Assembly: GCF_022811705.1 (NCBI RefSeq) | Contig: NZ_CP094528.1 | Location: 1,612,001 to 1,676,000 of the forward strand | Origin: Agromyces larvae | Lineage (GTDB): Bacteria; Actinomycetota; Actinomycetes; Actinomycetales; Microbacteriaceae | Direction: 5' to 3' | DNA: 64,000 nucleotides | Shown here: positions 43,979 through 52,146 of the stretch, one piece after another | Layout of the letters: every line of letters starts with the position of its first letter | Position numbering within the stretch: position 1 is the first letter of the stretch | The notes under the pieces: generated by a model | Told to the model about the DNA's origin: nothing | Databases searched by the model: none | Seen by the model: the letters and a program-made list of their open reading frames with translations, nothing else | Made by a program: the position numbers and the translations under genes

Positions 43979-44130
43979 CCGACACCCGCGACATCGACCG
44001 CATCGTCACCGCCGCGCTCGACGATGATGCGCCCTCGAGCACGACCGCCGATCGACCGGAGCACCCAGCATGACCGACACCCGCGACATCGACCGCATCG
44101 TCACCGCCGCGCTCGATGAGGATGCGCCCT
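43953..44130. repeat. Tandem duplication of the nadC start region
   Basis: About 83 bp at 43953-44035 recur at 44048-44130, offset 95 bp, with three or so mismatches (CTCGACGATGATGCGCCCTC against CTCGATGAGGATGCGCCCTG). Both copies contain the ATG and the first codons of nadC. The 95-bp offset is not a multiple of three, so the first copy cannot read into nadC. Confidence 0.92.
43975..44073 (+). other. 32-codon mini-ORF: fragment of duplicated nadC 5' end
   Basis: Reads MTDTRDIDRIVTAALDDDA, then a frameshifted tail STTADRPEHPA and TGA overlapping the real nadC ATG. Residues 1-19 equal the NadC N-terminus, apart from one E/D change. It is the broken first copy of the duplication described for 43953-44130. 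Confidence 0.5.
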
Positions 44131-44933
44131 GGGGCGATCTCACCGGCGAGACGCTGATCCCGGTCGACGCGACCGCGACGGCCGACCTCGTCGCCCGTGA
44201 GGCGGGGGTGCTGAGCGGCATCGAGGTGTTCGCGGCCGCGTTCCGGCTGGTCGACCCGCGCATCGAGGTCGCCGCACTGGCGGCCGACGGCGACCGGTTC
44301 GAGGCGGGGCAGGTGCTGGCCCGCGTGGCGGGGCCGGCCCGGGGCATTCTGCGCGCCGAGCGCGTGGGGCTCAACCTGCTGCAGCGGATGAGCGGCATCG
44401 CGACGCTCACGGCCCGGTACGTCGCCGCGGTAGAGGGCACGCGCGCGCGCATCGTCGACACCCGGAAGACCACGCCGGGGCTGCGCAGCCTCGAGCGGCA
44501 GGCGGTGCGCGACGGCGGCGGGCGCAACCACCGTCGCAGCCTGTCGGACGCGGTGATGGCGAAGGACAATCACCTCGCGATCCTGACGGCGGGCGGCGCC
44601 GACCTGGCGACCGCGCTGCGCGCGGCGCGCGACCGGATGCCCCACACCGCGCACCTCGAGGTCGAGGTCGACCGGGTCGATCAGATCGAGCCGGTGCTCG
44701 CGGGCGGTGCGCAGACCGTGATGCTCGACAACTTCTCGCTCGACGACCTGCGCACGGGCGTCGCCCTGATCGGCGGGCGCGCGGTCGTCGAGGCGTCGGG
44801 CGGGGTGAACCTCGACACGGTCGCCGACATCGCTGCGACCGGGGTGGACGTGATCTCGGTCGGTGCGCTCACGCACTCGGTGCGTTCGCTCGACCTCGGG
44901 CTCGATGTCGTCGTGGAGACGGCCGCGCCATGA
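44070..44933 (+). CDS. nadC: Quinolinate phosphoribosyltransferase (carboxylating)
   Basis: 287 aa. The active-site run RIVDTRKTTPGLRSLERQAV, HRRSLSDAVMAKDNH and the SGGVNLDTV and ISVGALTHS phosphate-binding stretches are intact. It converts quinolinate and PRPP to nicotinate mononucleotide and CO2. The true start is the second of two duplicated ATGs. Its stop overlaps the cysteine desulfurase start by four bases. Confidence 0.95.
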   Translation: MTDTRDIDRIVTAALDEDAPWGDLTGETLIPVDATATADLVAREAGVLSGIEVFAAAFRLVDPRIEVAALAADGDRFEAGQVLARVAGPARGILRAERVGLNLLQRMSGIATLTARYVAAVEGTRARIVDTRKTTPGLRSLERQAVRDGGGRNHRRSLSDAVMAKDNHLAILTAGGADLATALRAARDRMPHTAHLEVEVDRVDQIEPVLAGGAQTVMLDNFSLDDLRTGVALIGGRAVVEASGGVNLDTVADIAATGVDVISVGALTHSVRSLDLGLDVVVETAAP

Positions 44934-46156
44934 GCGCGCAGGCTCCCGGTGGCCGCGAGCGCGTCGTCTTCCTCGACCACGCGGCGACCACCCCGGTGCG
45001 CCGCGAGGCGCTGGAGGCGATGTGGCCGTACCTCGCCGGCTCGTTCGACGGGGCGTTCGGCAATCCGTCGAGCCGGCACCGCCTCGGCGACGAAGCGGCT
45101 CGGGCGCTCGCGTGGGCTCGCGAGCGGGTCGCGGCGGTCGCGGGCGTGCGCCCGGGCGACGTGGTGTTCACGAGCGGCGGCACCGAGGCCGACAATCTCG
45201 CGGTGAAGGGGCTCGCGCTCGCGTCGCCGCGCGGCCGGCACGTGGTCGTCTCGCCGATCGAGCATGAGGCGGTGCTCGAGGCCGCCGACGCGCTCGCGCG
45301 GCTGCACGGCTTCGAGGTGTCGTTCGTCGAGGTCGACGAGCGTGGTCGGGTGACGCCCGAGGCGCTGCGGCGGGTCGTCCGCCCCGACACGACGCTGGTG
45401 TCGGTGCAGCTGGCGAACAACGAGGTGGGCACGGTGCAGCCGGTCGCCGACCTGGCCCGCATCGCCCACGAGTCGGGCACGCTGCTGCACACCGACGCGG
45501 TGCAGGCCGCCGGGTGGCTGCCGCTGTCGCTCGACGAGCTGGGCGCGGACGCGCTGTCGCTCGCCGGGCACAAGGTCGGCGCGCCGAAGGGCACGGGTGC
45601 GCTCATCGTGCGGGGGCGGCTGCCGCTCGAGCCCGTGCTGCACGGCGGCGGGCAGGAGCGCGGGCGTCGCTCGGGTACGGAGAACGTGGCCGGCGCGGTC
45701 GGGTTCGCCACCGCGCTCGGGCTCGCCGAGGCCGAGCGGTCGGATGTCTCGCCCCGCGCCGCGGCGCTCGCGGCGCGGCTCGTCGCCCGGGTGACCGACG
45801 AGGTGCCCGGGGCCGTGCTGACCGGTGCGGCGCCGGAACCCGGCGGCGCGACCACCGACAGCGTCGGCGCGACGCGCCTGCCGGGCAGCGTGTCGTTCGT
45901 CTTCCCCGGCACCGCGGGCGAGGCGGTGCTGCTCGAGCTCGAACGCGAGGGCGTGATCTGCTCGAGCGGGTCGGCGTGCGCCGCGGGCAGCGACGAGCCG
46001 TCGCACGTGCTCACCGCGATGGGCGTCGCACCCGAGGTCGCGCAGACGGCGGTGCGGTTCACGCTGGGCGCCGACACCACGGCCGACGACATCGAGGATG
46101 CCGCGGACGCGGTCGCCCGCGCCGTCGCCGCCGTGCGGGGCATCGCGGCCGGCTGA
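44930..46156 (+). CDS. Cysteine desulfurase (NifS/IscS-like)
   Basis: 408 aa, class V aminotransferase fold. The PLP lysine is in LAGHKVGAPKGTGAL and the catalytic cysteine in VICSSGSACAAGSDEPSHVL. It releases sulfur from cysteine as a persulfide. In the nad operon it probably supplies sulfur for the NadA Fe-S cluster, as known for operon-linked NifS proteins in other bacteria. Last gene of the operon. Confidence 0.93.
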   Translation: MSAQAPGGRERVVFLDHAATTPVRREALEAMWPYLAGSFDGAFGNPSSRHRLGDEAARALAWARERVAAVAGVRPGDVVFTSGGTEADNLAVKGLALASPRGRHVVVSPIEHEAVLEAADALARLHGFEVSFVEVDERGRVTPEALRRVVRPDTTLVSVQLANNEVGTVQPVADLARIAHESGTLLHTDAVQAAGWLPLSLDELGADALSLAGHKVGAPKGTGALIVRGRLPLEPVLHGGGQERGRRSGTENVAGAVGFATALGLAEAERSDVSPRAAALAARLVARVTDEVPGAVLTGAAPEPGGATTDSVGATRLPGSVSFVFPGTAGEAVLLELEREGVICSSGSACAAGSDEPSHVLTAMGVAPEVAQTAVRFTLGADTTADDIEDAADAVARAVAAVRGIAAG

Positions 46157-46243
46157 CGCCGCTTCCGGTGCGCAACTCGATGCGTTCCGATGCATCCGAC
46201 GAATCGGGAATAGCGCTCCCCCGCGCCCGGCTTGACCTTGTTC

Positions 46244-47758
46244 GTGACCGAACGCGCCTTCCCTGAGATCGACACGTCCGCCGCTTCCCCGACCCCGGCC
46301 GCGGAGGACGCGGCCGTCCGCGCCCAGCAGCCCGCGCACGGTGCGTCGAACACGCGCGTCATCTGGTTGCTGCTCGCCGCGACCTTCGTGGTGTTCCTGA
46401 ACGAGACCATCATGGGCGTCGCCATCCCGTCGCTCGTCGTCGACCTCGGCATCTCGCTCACCGCCGGGCAATGGCTGACCACGGGCTTCATGCTGACGAT
46501 GGCCATCGTGATCCCGATCACGGGGTTCCTGCTGCAGCGGTTCCCGACCCGGCCGATCTTCATCACCGCGATGGGGCTGTTCTCGGCGGGCACCCTGCTG
46601 GCCGCGCTCGCGCCGGGCTTCGAGGTGCTGCTCGGCGGGCGCATCGTGCAGGCCGCCGGCACCGCGATCATGATGCCGCTGCTCATGACCACCCTGATGA
46701 CGGTCGTCGCCCCCGCCGACCGCGGCCGGTTCATGGGTCGCGTGTCGATCGTGATGTCGGTCGCCCCCGCCATCGGTCCGACCATCTCGGGGCTCATCCT
46801 GAACTACCTCTCGTGGCGGTTCATGTTCTGGCTCGTGCTGCCGATCGCCGTCGCCATGCTCGTGATCGGTGCGCGTCGCGTCGAGAACGTGAGCGAGACG
46901 CGCCGCACGCCGATCGACGTGTTCTCGGTCGTGCTGTCGGCGTTCGGCTTCGGCGGACTCGTCTACGGCCTCAGCCTCGTCGGCGGCGAGGCCGCGGTCG
47001 GCGGGTCGAACCTGCCGCTGTGGATCTCGTTCGGCGTCGGCGCGGTGGGCATCGCCGCGTTCATCGTGCGACAGCTCGTGCTGCAGCGCCGCGACCGGGC
47101 GCTGCTGGATCTGCGCACCTTCCGTTCGGGCAACTTCGCGGTGTCGGTGTCGCTCATGGTCGTGATGATGGGCGCGCTGTTCGGCACGATCATCGTGCTG
47201 CCGATCTACCTTCGCAACGTGCTCCAGCTCGAGCCGCTCGCGACCGGCCTGATGCTGCTGCCCGGCGGGCTGGCGATGGGTCTGCTCGGTCCGACGGTCG
47301 GGCGACTGTACGACCGCGTCGGACCGCGCCCGCTGCTGCTGCCCGGCGCGATCGGGGTGAGCGCGGTGCTCTGGGCGCTCACGCTGGTGGGCACGCAGAC
47401 GCAGCCGTGGATCGTGCTCCTCCTCCACGTGGCGCTCTCGGTGTCGCTGGCGTTCATGTTCACGCCGCTGTTCACGACCGCGCTCGGCTCGGTCGAGCCC
47501 CGCTTCTACTCGCACGCGTCGGCGATCGTGGGCACCGTGCAGCAGGTCGCGGGTGCCGCGGGCACGGCGGTGTTCATCACCGTGCTGACCGCGCATCAGG
47601 TCGCGGCCGCGGCGGGCGGTGCGAGCGGCGTCGAGGCCGAGGCATCCGGTGTTCGCGGTGCGTTCCTGATCGGTGCGATCGTCTCGCTCGCAGCCATCGC
47701 GGGTGCGGCGTTCGTGCGACGCCCGGCGGATGTCCCGGAGGGTGTGCCGGCGCACTGA
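46244..47758 (+). CDS. MFS drug-exporter-type transporter (DHA2, 14 helices)
   Basis: 504 aa from GTG at 46244. The first helix LLLAATFVVFLNETIMGVAI and the second-loop GQWLTTGFMLTMAIVIPITG fit the EmrB/QacA (DHA2) group. It exports compounds using the proton gradient. Starts: TTG at 46232 or GTG at 46244 are both possible, because no ribosome binding site is visible at either. It is 75 bp after the desulfurase and probably has its own promoter. Confidence 0.85.
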   Translation: MTERAFPEIDTSAASPTPAAEDAAVRAQQPAHGASNTRVIWLLLAATFVVFLNETIMGVAIPSLVVDLGISLTAGQWLTTGFMLTMAIVIPITGFLLQRFPTRPIFITAMGLFSAGTLLAALAPGFEVLLGGRIVQAAGTAIMMPLLMTTLMTVVAPADRGRFMGRVSIVMSVAPAIGPTISGLILNYLSWRFMFWLVLPIAVAMLVIGARRVENVSETRRTPIDVFSVVLSAFGFGGLVYGLSLVGGEAAVGGSNLPLWISFGVGAVGIAAFIVRQLVLQRRDRALLDLRTFRSGNFAVSVSLMVVMMGALFGTIIVLPIYLRNVLQLEPLATGLMLLPGGLAMGLLGPTVGRLYDRVGPRPLLLPGAIGVSAVLWALTLVGTQTQPWIVLLLHVALSVSLAFMFTPLFTTALGSVEPRFYSHASAIVGTVQQVAGAAGTAVFITVLTAHQVAAAAGGASGVEAEASGVRGAFLIGAIVSLAAIAGAAFVRRPADVPEGVPAH

Positions 47759-47776
47759 CCCGTCTCACGAACGATG

Positions 47777-47819
47777 AGAGGCCCGCCGGGTCGACCGAAT
47801 GGTCGCCCGGCGGGCCTCT
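47777..47819. terminator. Bidirectional terminator hairpin
   Basis: AGAGGCCCGCCGGG (47777-47790) pairs with CCCGGCGGGCCTCT (47806-47819) around 15 bases, followed by TCTCC. It lies between the MFS stop and the converging VWA gene. Confidence 0.75.
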
Positions 47820-47835
47820 TCTCCGCTCCTGACGA

Positions 47836-49497
47836 TCAGCAGTTCGGGCGGCAGCTGCGCTGCGACAGCGCGTCGACCAGCACGATGCCGAGGTCTTCGG
47901 GGTGGAACGCCGAGTAGGCGGCCCCGCCCGTCGACTTGGCGATGCGGTTCATCGCGTCCATGTCGGTGTCGGGACCGAACCCGATCATGATGACCGGCAC
48001 CGGCTGCTTCTCGTCGGCGATCTTCGCGAGCTCGGCCAGCAGGGTGTCGAGATCGATGCCGTTCTCGTCTTCGTTGCGGCCGTCGGTGATGATGAGCACC
48101 GAGTTGATCTTGTCGGGGTCGTACGTGTCGCGCACGCGCTGCACGGCGGCGAGCGTGGTGTCGTACAGGCCGGTCGCTCCGCCGAGACGCTCGGGCAGCG
48201 ATGCGATCACGCCCGCGATCTGCTGGGTGTGGTCGGCGTCGGCGAGGGGGCCGATGGGCACGACGTCTTCGTAGTCGAGGTCGCCGTTGCGCTGGGTGGA
48301 GAACAGCCAGACGCCCATCTCGACCTCGCCCGAGAACTTCTGCATCGCGCCGACCGCCGCCTGCTGGAACACGTCGATGCGCCGCAGCCCGTTGTCGGCC
48401 GGTTCTTCCATCGAACCCGAGACGTCGATGACGGTGAGGATGCGCGAGCGCAGCGTGAGCACGCCCCACTGCCGCAGGATCTCGACCTGCGCGGCGCCGT
48501 CGAGACCGGCCGCCGGCGTCGGCGGGGTCGCCGACAGGCCGGCGATCGTGAGCTCGCCCGTGCCGTCCAGGGCGCGGAACCCGGCCGATCGGAACGCCTT
48601 CGGGTTGTGCCGCAGCGTGCCCTCGAACGCGCCGATGAGCTTCGCGCGGGTGCCCTTCAGCTCGCCGAGCGCGATGTACGGGTAGTCGAGCGCGACGCTC
48701 CCGTCGACGGGGTAGGCGGCCGACAGCGGTTCGCCGGCGTTCTTCAGGTTGTACTCGGCCACGAGCCGCTCGCTCGAGATGACGACGGTGGGCTCGGAGC
48801 TCGACGACAGCGAGCTGAACGCGGCGCCGGTCGACGCGGGGATCGTCTTGCCCAGCGCGATCATCGCGCCGGCGAACTGGCGCGGGTCGTCGGGCGAGCT
48901 CTTCGACTTGAGCGCGAGCAGCCCGGCGAGGCTGGCCGCCGACGCTTCGGGGTCGGGCAGCAGCGCCTGCAGGCTGCCGCCGAGCACGCGCGCCCACGTG
49001 ACCGGCTCGGACGCGATCTGCTCGGTCTGGGAGGCCGCCGCCGCGAAGACGATCGGCGAGGTCGCGATCGACCCCTTCGACTTCATCGGCGGGGCGTTGC
49101 GGCCGAGCGACTGCGCGGTGGCCGCGGCGCGGTCGAGCCAGACACTGGAGTCGGGGATCCAGATGTCGGCATCGAGGCCGCCGCCGGCGACGAGCGCTGC
49201 CGTGTCGGCCGCCTCCTGTGCGCGCACCTCGGTCTCCACGCAGCCGTCGCGGGAGGCGTCGAACACCTCGGCGAGGTCTTTCACCACGGGCGCGACGGAG
49301 ATGTCGGCGACGACGACGAGGGTTTCGGACTCGCCGCACCCGTCTTCGGCCGAGGCGAACAGGGGGTTGAGGTGGCCGCCGGCCCACAGGAAGGCACCGG
49401 TGGAGACCACGCCGATGACGGCGACCGCCGCGACGGCGGAGACGACAAGGGGACGTACCGGCTTCTTCGCCAACGCTTCGACGCTATGCCGACCCAC
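47836..49497 (-). CDS. Exported protein with substrate-binding-like and VWA domains
   Basis: 553 aa from GTG at 49497, behind AGGGAGTG. One signal/anchor helix at about residues 15-38 (RPLVVSAVAAVAVIGVVSTGAFLW). Residues about 50-330 resemble a periplasmic-binding-protein fold (ETLVVVADISVAPVVKDLAEV and DADIWIPDSSVW). The C-terminal VWA domain begins near residue 350 with the metal site DVSGSM. A CRPNC pair ends the protein. VWA domains mediate protein contacts; the ligand and target are unknown. The long reading upstream of 49497 is antisense to the phosphoribosyltransferase and rejected. Confidence 0.85.
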   Translation of the reverse strand: MGRHSVEALAKKPVRPLVVSAVAAVAVIGVVSTGAFLWAGGHLNPLFASAEDGCGESETLVVVADISVAPVVKDLAEVFDASRDGCVETEVRAQEAADTAALVAGGGLDADIWIPDSSVWLDRAAATAQSLGRNAPPMKSKGSIATSPIVFAAAASQTEQIASEPVTWARVLGGSLQALLPDPEASAASLAGLLALKSKSSPDDPRQFAGAMIALGKTIPASTGAAFSSLSSSSEPTVVISSERLVAEYNLKNAGEPLSAAYPVDGSVALDYPYIALGELKGTRAKLIGAFEGTLRHNPKAFRSAGFRALDGTGELTIAGLSATPPTPAAGLDGAAQVEILRQWGVLTLRSRILTVIDVSGSMEEPADNGLRRIDVFQQAAVGAMQKFSGEVEMGVWLFSTQRNGDLDYEDVVPIGPLADADHTQQIAGVIASLPERLGGATGLYDTTLAAVQRVRDTYDPDKINSVLIITDGRNEDENGIDLDTLLAELAKIADEKQPVPVIMIGFGPDTDMDAMNRIAKSTGGAAYSAFHPEDLGIVLVDALSQRSCRPNC

Positions 49498-49720
49498 AGA
49501 GCACTCCCTACTGTGCGGCCCAAGGGGGGAGGGGCGGGCCGGCACCTGAACGGGTTCCCCCGTCCAGGGGGAGGGTGCAGTCAGTGTACGCGAAACCGCC
49601 TCGACTTTCCCACCCGCGGCGTCATACACTCCGAGACGGGTGCCTCTCGCGTCCGCCCGCCGCCGCCATGTCATGCGTTCCGCAGTGGTCGTGCATCGCC
49701 CGTCGAGACGGACGACGCCG

Positions 49721-50398
49721 ATGAACCGTGCCCAGGTGCGGCCCGGCGACGGGCACCGGCGGGGCGACCGATTCCGCGATCGGCGCGAGGCGGGCCGGCA
49801 GCTCGCCGACGCGTTGCGGGGCTTCGCCCCGAGGCATCCGGTCGTGCTCGGCCTGCCCCGCGGCGGTGTGCCGGTCGCCGACGAGGTCGCCGCGGCGCTG
49901 GATGCCCCGCTCGACGTGCTGGTGGTGCGCAAACTCGGCCTGCCGCGGCAGCCCGAGGTGGCGATGGGCGCGGTCGGCGAGGGCGACGCGGTCGTCTGGA
50001 ACGACGACGTGGTGCGCTCGTCGGGGGTGGGCGCGAGCGAACGGCGCCGTATCGAGGTGCGCGAGCGCGCCGAGGTCGAGGCCCGCGTGGGTCGGTTCCG
50101 CGGGGGCCGTCCGGCCGTCGATCTCGCGGGCCGCACCGCGATCGTGGTCGACGACGGGGTCGCGACGGGCGCGACGGCGCGGGTCGCGTGCCGTATCGCG
50201 CGTGAGCTCGGCGCGTCCGAGGTCGTGCTGGCGGTGCCGGTCGGGCCGCCCGAGGTGATCGCCGGGCTGCGCGAGGCCGACGAGGTCGTGTGCCTCGAAC
50301 AGCCCGACTCGTTCATGGCGGTCGGCATGCACTACGTCGACTTCGGGCAGACGCCGGACGACGAGGTCGTCGCCGTGCTGCGCGAACGCGCTACTTGA
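49721..50398 (+). CDS. Phosphoribosyltransferase family protein
   Basis: 225 aa. The PRPP-binding loop is TAIVVDDGVATGATAR near residue 147, and LGLPRGGVPVADEVA the glycine-rich first loop. The type I fold occurs in enzymes and regulators of nucleotide metabolism; here the substrate is unknown. ATG at 49721 is used because the FRDRREAGRQLADAL core starts soon after. In-frame GTG at 49640 and ATG at 49673 are alternatives; the TACACT box at 49625-49630 would suit a GTG-proximal start. The end overlaps the converging glycosylase gene by eight bases. Confidence 0.8.
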   Translation: MNRAQVRPGDGHRRGDRFRDRREAGRQLADALRGFAPRHPVVLGLPRGGVPVADEVAAALDAPLDVLVVRKLGLPRQPEVAMGAVGEGDAVVWNDDVVRSSGVGASERRRIEVRERAEVEARVGRFRGGRPAVDLAGRTAIVVDDGVATGATARVACRIARELGASEVVLAVPVGPPEVIAGLREADEVVCLEQPDSFMAVGMHYVDFGQTPDDEVVAVLRERAT

Positions 50399-51251
50399 CC
50401 AACCGCGAGAGCACCCGGTCGGCGAGCGGCTTGCCGCCGGTCTGACACGTCGGGCAGTACTGGAAGGTCGAGTCGGCGAAGATCACCTGGCGCACCGTGT
50501 CACCGCAGACCGGGCAGGCCTCACCGGTGCGCCCGTGCACCTGCATGCCCCGCCGCTTCGCGTCCTTCAGGTCGGCGGGCGGGCGACCGGCGGCCGCGGC
50601 CCGCGCTTCGGCGAGCGTGTCGCGCATCGCGCGGTAGAGCACGTCGACCTGTTCGGGCGCGAGCTTCGCGGCGAGCGCGTAGGGCGACATGCGCGCCGCG
50701 TGCAGGATCTCGTCGGAGTACGCGTTGCCGATGCCGGCGAAGACCGACTGGTCGCGCAGCAGCCCCTTCACCTGGGTGCGCCGGCCGGCGAGGATCGCGG
50801 CGAAGTCGTCGAGGGTGAAGTCGGGCGCGGTCGGGTCGGGTCCGAGCCGGGCGATGCCGGGCACCTCGGATGCTTCGCGCACGACGTACACCGCGAGCGA
50901 CTTCTTCGTGCCGGCCTCGGTGAGGTCGAACCCGGTGCCGTCGTCGAACCGCAGCCGCATCGCGAGCGGCGAGCGGCCCGGCTTCACCGGCGCGGTCGGC
51001 ACCTGGTCGTACCAGCGCAGCCATCCGGCGCGAGCGAGGTGGAAGACGAGATGACCGGCCGGCGTCGCCAGGTCGAGGAACTTGCCGTGCCGCTGCACGC
51101 GCTCGACGGCCGCCCCCTCGAGCGATGAGACCGGCGGGTCGAAGGTCTTCAGCGCCGAGATCGACGCGAACCGCACCGACGCGATGGCGCGTCCGACGGC
51201 GTGCTCGCCGAGGAAGTCGACGAGCGCCTGGACCTCGGGCATCTCGGGCAC
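50391..51251 (-). CDS. Fpg/Nei-family DNA glycosylase (copy 1)
   Basis: 286 aa from GTG at 51251, giving MPEMPEVQAL, where Pro2 and Glu3 are the usual nucleophile and acid of the family. RHGKFLDL carries the beta-hairpin lysine; FAGIGNAYSDEILHAA is the helix-two-turn-helix. The C-terminal zinc finger has four cysteines (CPVCGDTV...QYCPTCQTGG). It removes oxidised bases and cuts the abasic site. ATG at 51242 would remove the conserved MPE and is not used. Confidence 0.9.
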   Translation of the reverse strand: MPEMPEVQALVDFLGEHAVGRAIASVRFASISALKTFDPPVSSLEGAAVERVQRHGKFLDLATPAGHLVFHLARAGWLRWYDQVPTAPVKPGRSPLAMRLRFDDGTGFDLTEAGTKKSLAVYVVREASEVPGIARLGPDPTAPDFTLDDFAAILAGRRTQVKGLLRDQSVFAGIGNAYSDEILHAARMSPYALAAKLAPEQVDVLYRAMRDTLAEARAAAAGRPPADLKDAKRRGMQVHGRTGEACPVCGDTVRQVIFADSTFQYCPTCQTGGKPLADRVLSRLVK

Positions 51252-51304
51252 GATTCCATCGTGGCATCCGGCGCCGGCATCGGCCAGCGTTCCCGAGCCG
51301 AGCG

Positions 51305-51844
51305 CTACGTCACCGCCGCTCCGAGGCTCGCGGCGAACGCGTCGAATCGTTCGAGGCCGGCCGACCAGTTCCCGAGATCGCTCGCGGCGTTGAGGTGGCC
51401 GTGCGGGCCGACCGCCCACAGCTCGGCCCCCCACCGGAGCGCGACCCGCTCGGCCGACGAGAACGACGCATACGGGTCGTCGCTGCTCGCGACGACGAGG
51501 GCCGGCACGCCGAGCGGGTCGCGGGGCTCCCCGAACTCGGCCGCGGCGGCCGGGTACGCGGGCCCGTCGGGGTCGGGCACGGCGACCAGGAACGCACCCG
51601 CCGCGGCGGACGGATGTCTCGTCAGCCACTCGGCGACCGCGAGGCATCCCATCGAGTGCGCGACGAAGACGGTCCCGGTGTGCGGCGACGTCGCGTCGAT
51701 CGCGCGCAGCCAGTCGTCGAGTCGCGGCTCGTCCCAGGAGCCGGGGCGGATGCGCACCCAGTCGCCGTGGAACGCCTGCCAGCGGGTCTGCCAATGGTCG
51801 GCGCCCGAACCGCCGATGCCGGGCACGATGACGACACGGGGCAT
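51305..51844 (-). CDS. RBBP9/YdeN-family serine hydrolase
   Basis: 179 aa from the ATG at 51844 behind CGGAGGAGACC. The small alpha/beta hydrolase has nucleophile Ser in VAHSMGCLA, Asp in SSDDPYAS and His in GPHGHLNA. RBBP9-like hydrolases act on esters or peptides; the substrate is unknown. The gene ends 54 bp before the glycosylase start. Confidence 0.88.
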   Translation of the reverse strand: MPRVVIVPGIGGSGADHWQTRWQAFHGDWVRIRPGSWDEPRLDDWLRAIDATSPHTGTVFVAHSMGCLAVAEWLTRHPSAAAGAFLVAVPDPDGPAYPAAAAEFGEPRDPLGVPALVVASSDDPYASFSSAERVALRWGAELWAVGPHGHLNAASDLGNWSAGLERFDAFAASLGAAVT

Positions 51845-51997
51845 CCGGTCTCCTCCGTCCTGTCGGGTGCGTTCCACCGTGCCACCGCGCGGAACGCGGC
51901 GCCTCGCCCGCGGCTGCCATCGGTCGTCGCGATCGCGCCAACCCGCGACGGCGTTGCCCGACCGGCGGCGGGCATGCGGGGCCGGCCGCCGGTGCGC

Positions 51998-52003
51998 TAG
52001 GCT
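51998..52003 (+). promoter_or_regulatory. -10 box of the anthranilate-synthase-type operon
   Basis: TAGGCT, seven bases before the leader-peptide ATG at 52011, so the transcript begins at or close to that ATG. Confidence 0.6.
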
Positions 52004-52010
52004 GCCCGGC

Positions 52011-52052
52011 ATGCACACTCCGTCGACCCGCTCCTGGTGGCCCGCCTCGTAG
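52011..52052 (+). CDS. trpL: Trp leader peptide
   Basis: 13 codons: MHTPSTRSWWPAS, with tandem tryptophan codons (TGGTGG) at positions 9-10 and a TAG stop. It precedes the fused anthranilate-synthase-type gene by 94 bp and is followed by a GC hairpin at 52077-52100. This is the classical layout of tryptophan attenuation: low tryptophan-tRNA stalls the ribosome at the Trp codons and prevents termination. The gene is below the usual size threshold for ORF calls. No ribosome binding site is present, in line with a leaderless start. Confidence 0.85.
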   Translation: MHTPSTRSWWPAS

Positions 52053-52076
52053 GCGGCCAGCGCGTTTCGACGAATC

Positions 52077-52100
52077 GACGACCGCCCGAGGGCGGTCGTC
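52077..52100 (+). terminator. Attenuator hairpin
   Basis: GACGACCGCCC (52077-52087) pairs with GGGCGGTCGTC (52090-52100), loop GA, followed by TCGCGTTTCC. It ends 46 bases before the structural gene. A competing antiterminator with the upstream leader is expected but I have not folded it. Confidence 0.75.
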
Positions 52101-52146
52101 TCGCGTTTCCGGGGCGAGGTCCGAGGGCACGACCCCGGAGGACCCC

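Noticed and set aside
46232..46243. TTG start at 46232 for the MFS exporter
   Set aside because: No ribosome binding site supports it; the in-frame GTG at 46244 was preferred, though neither is secure.
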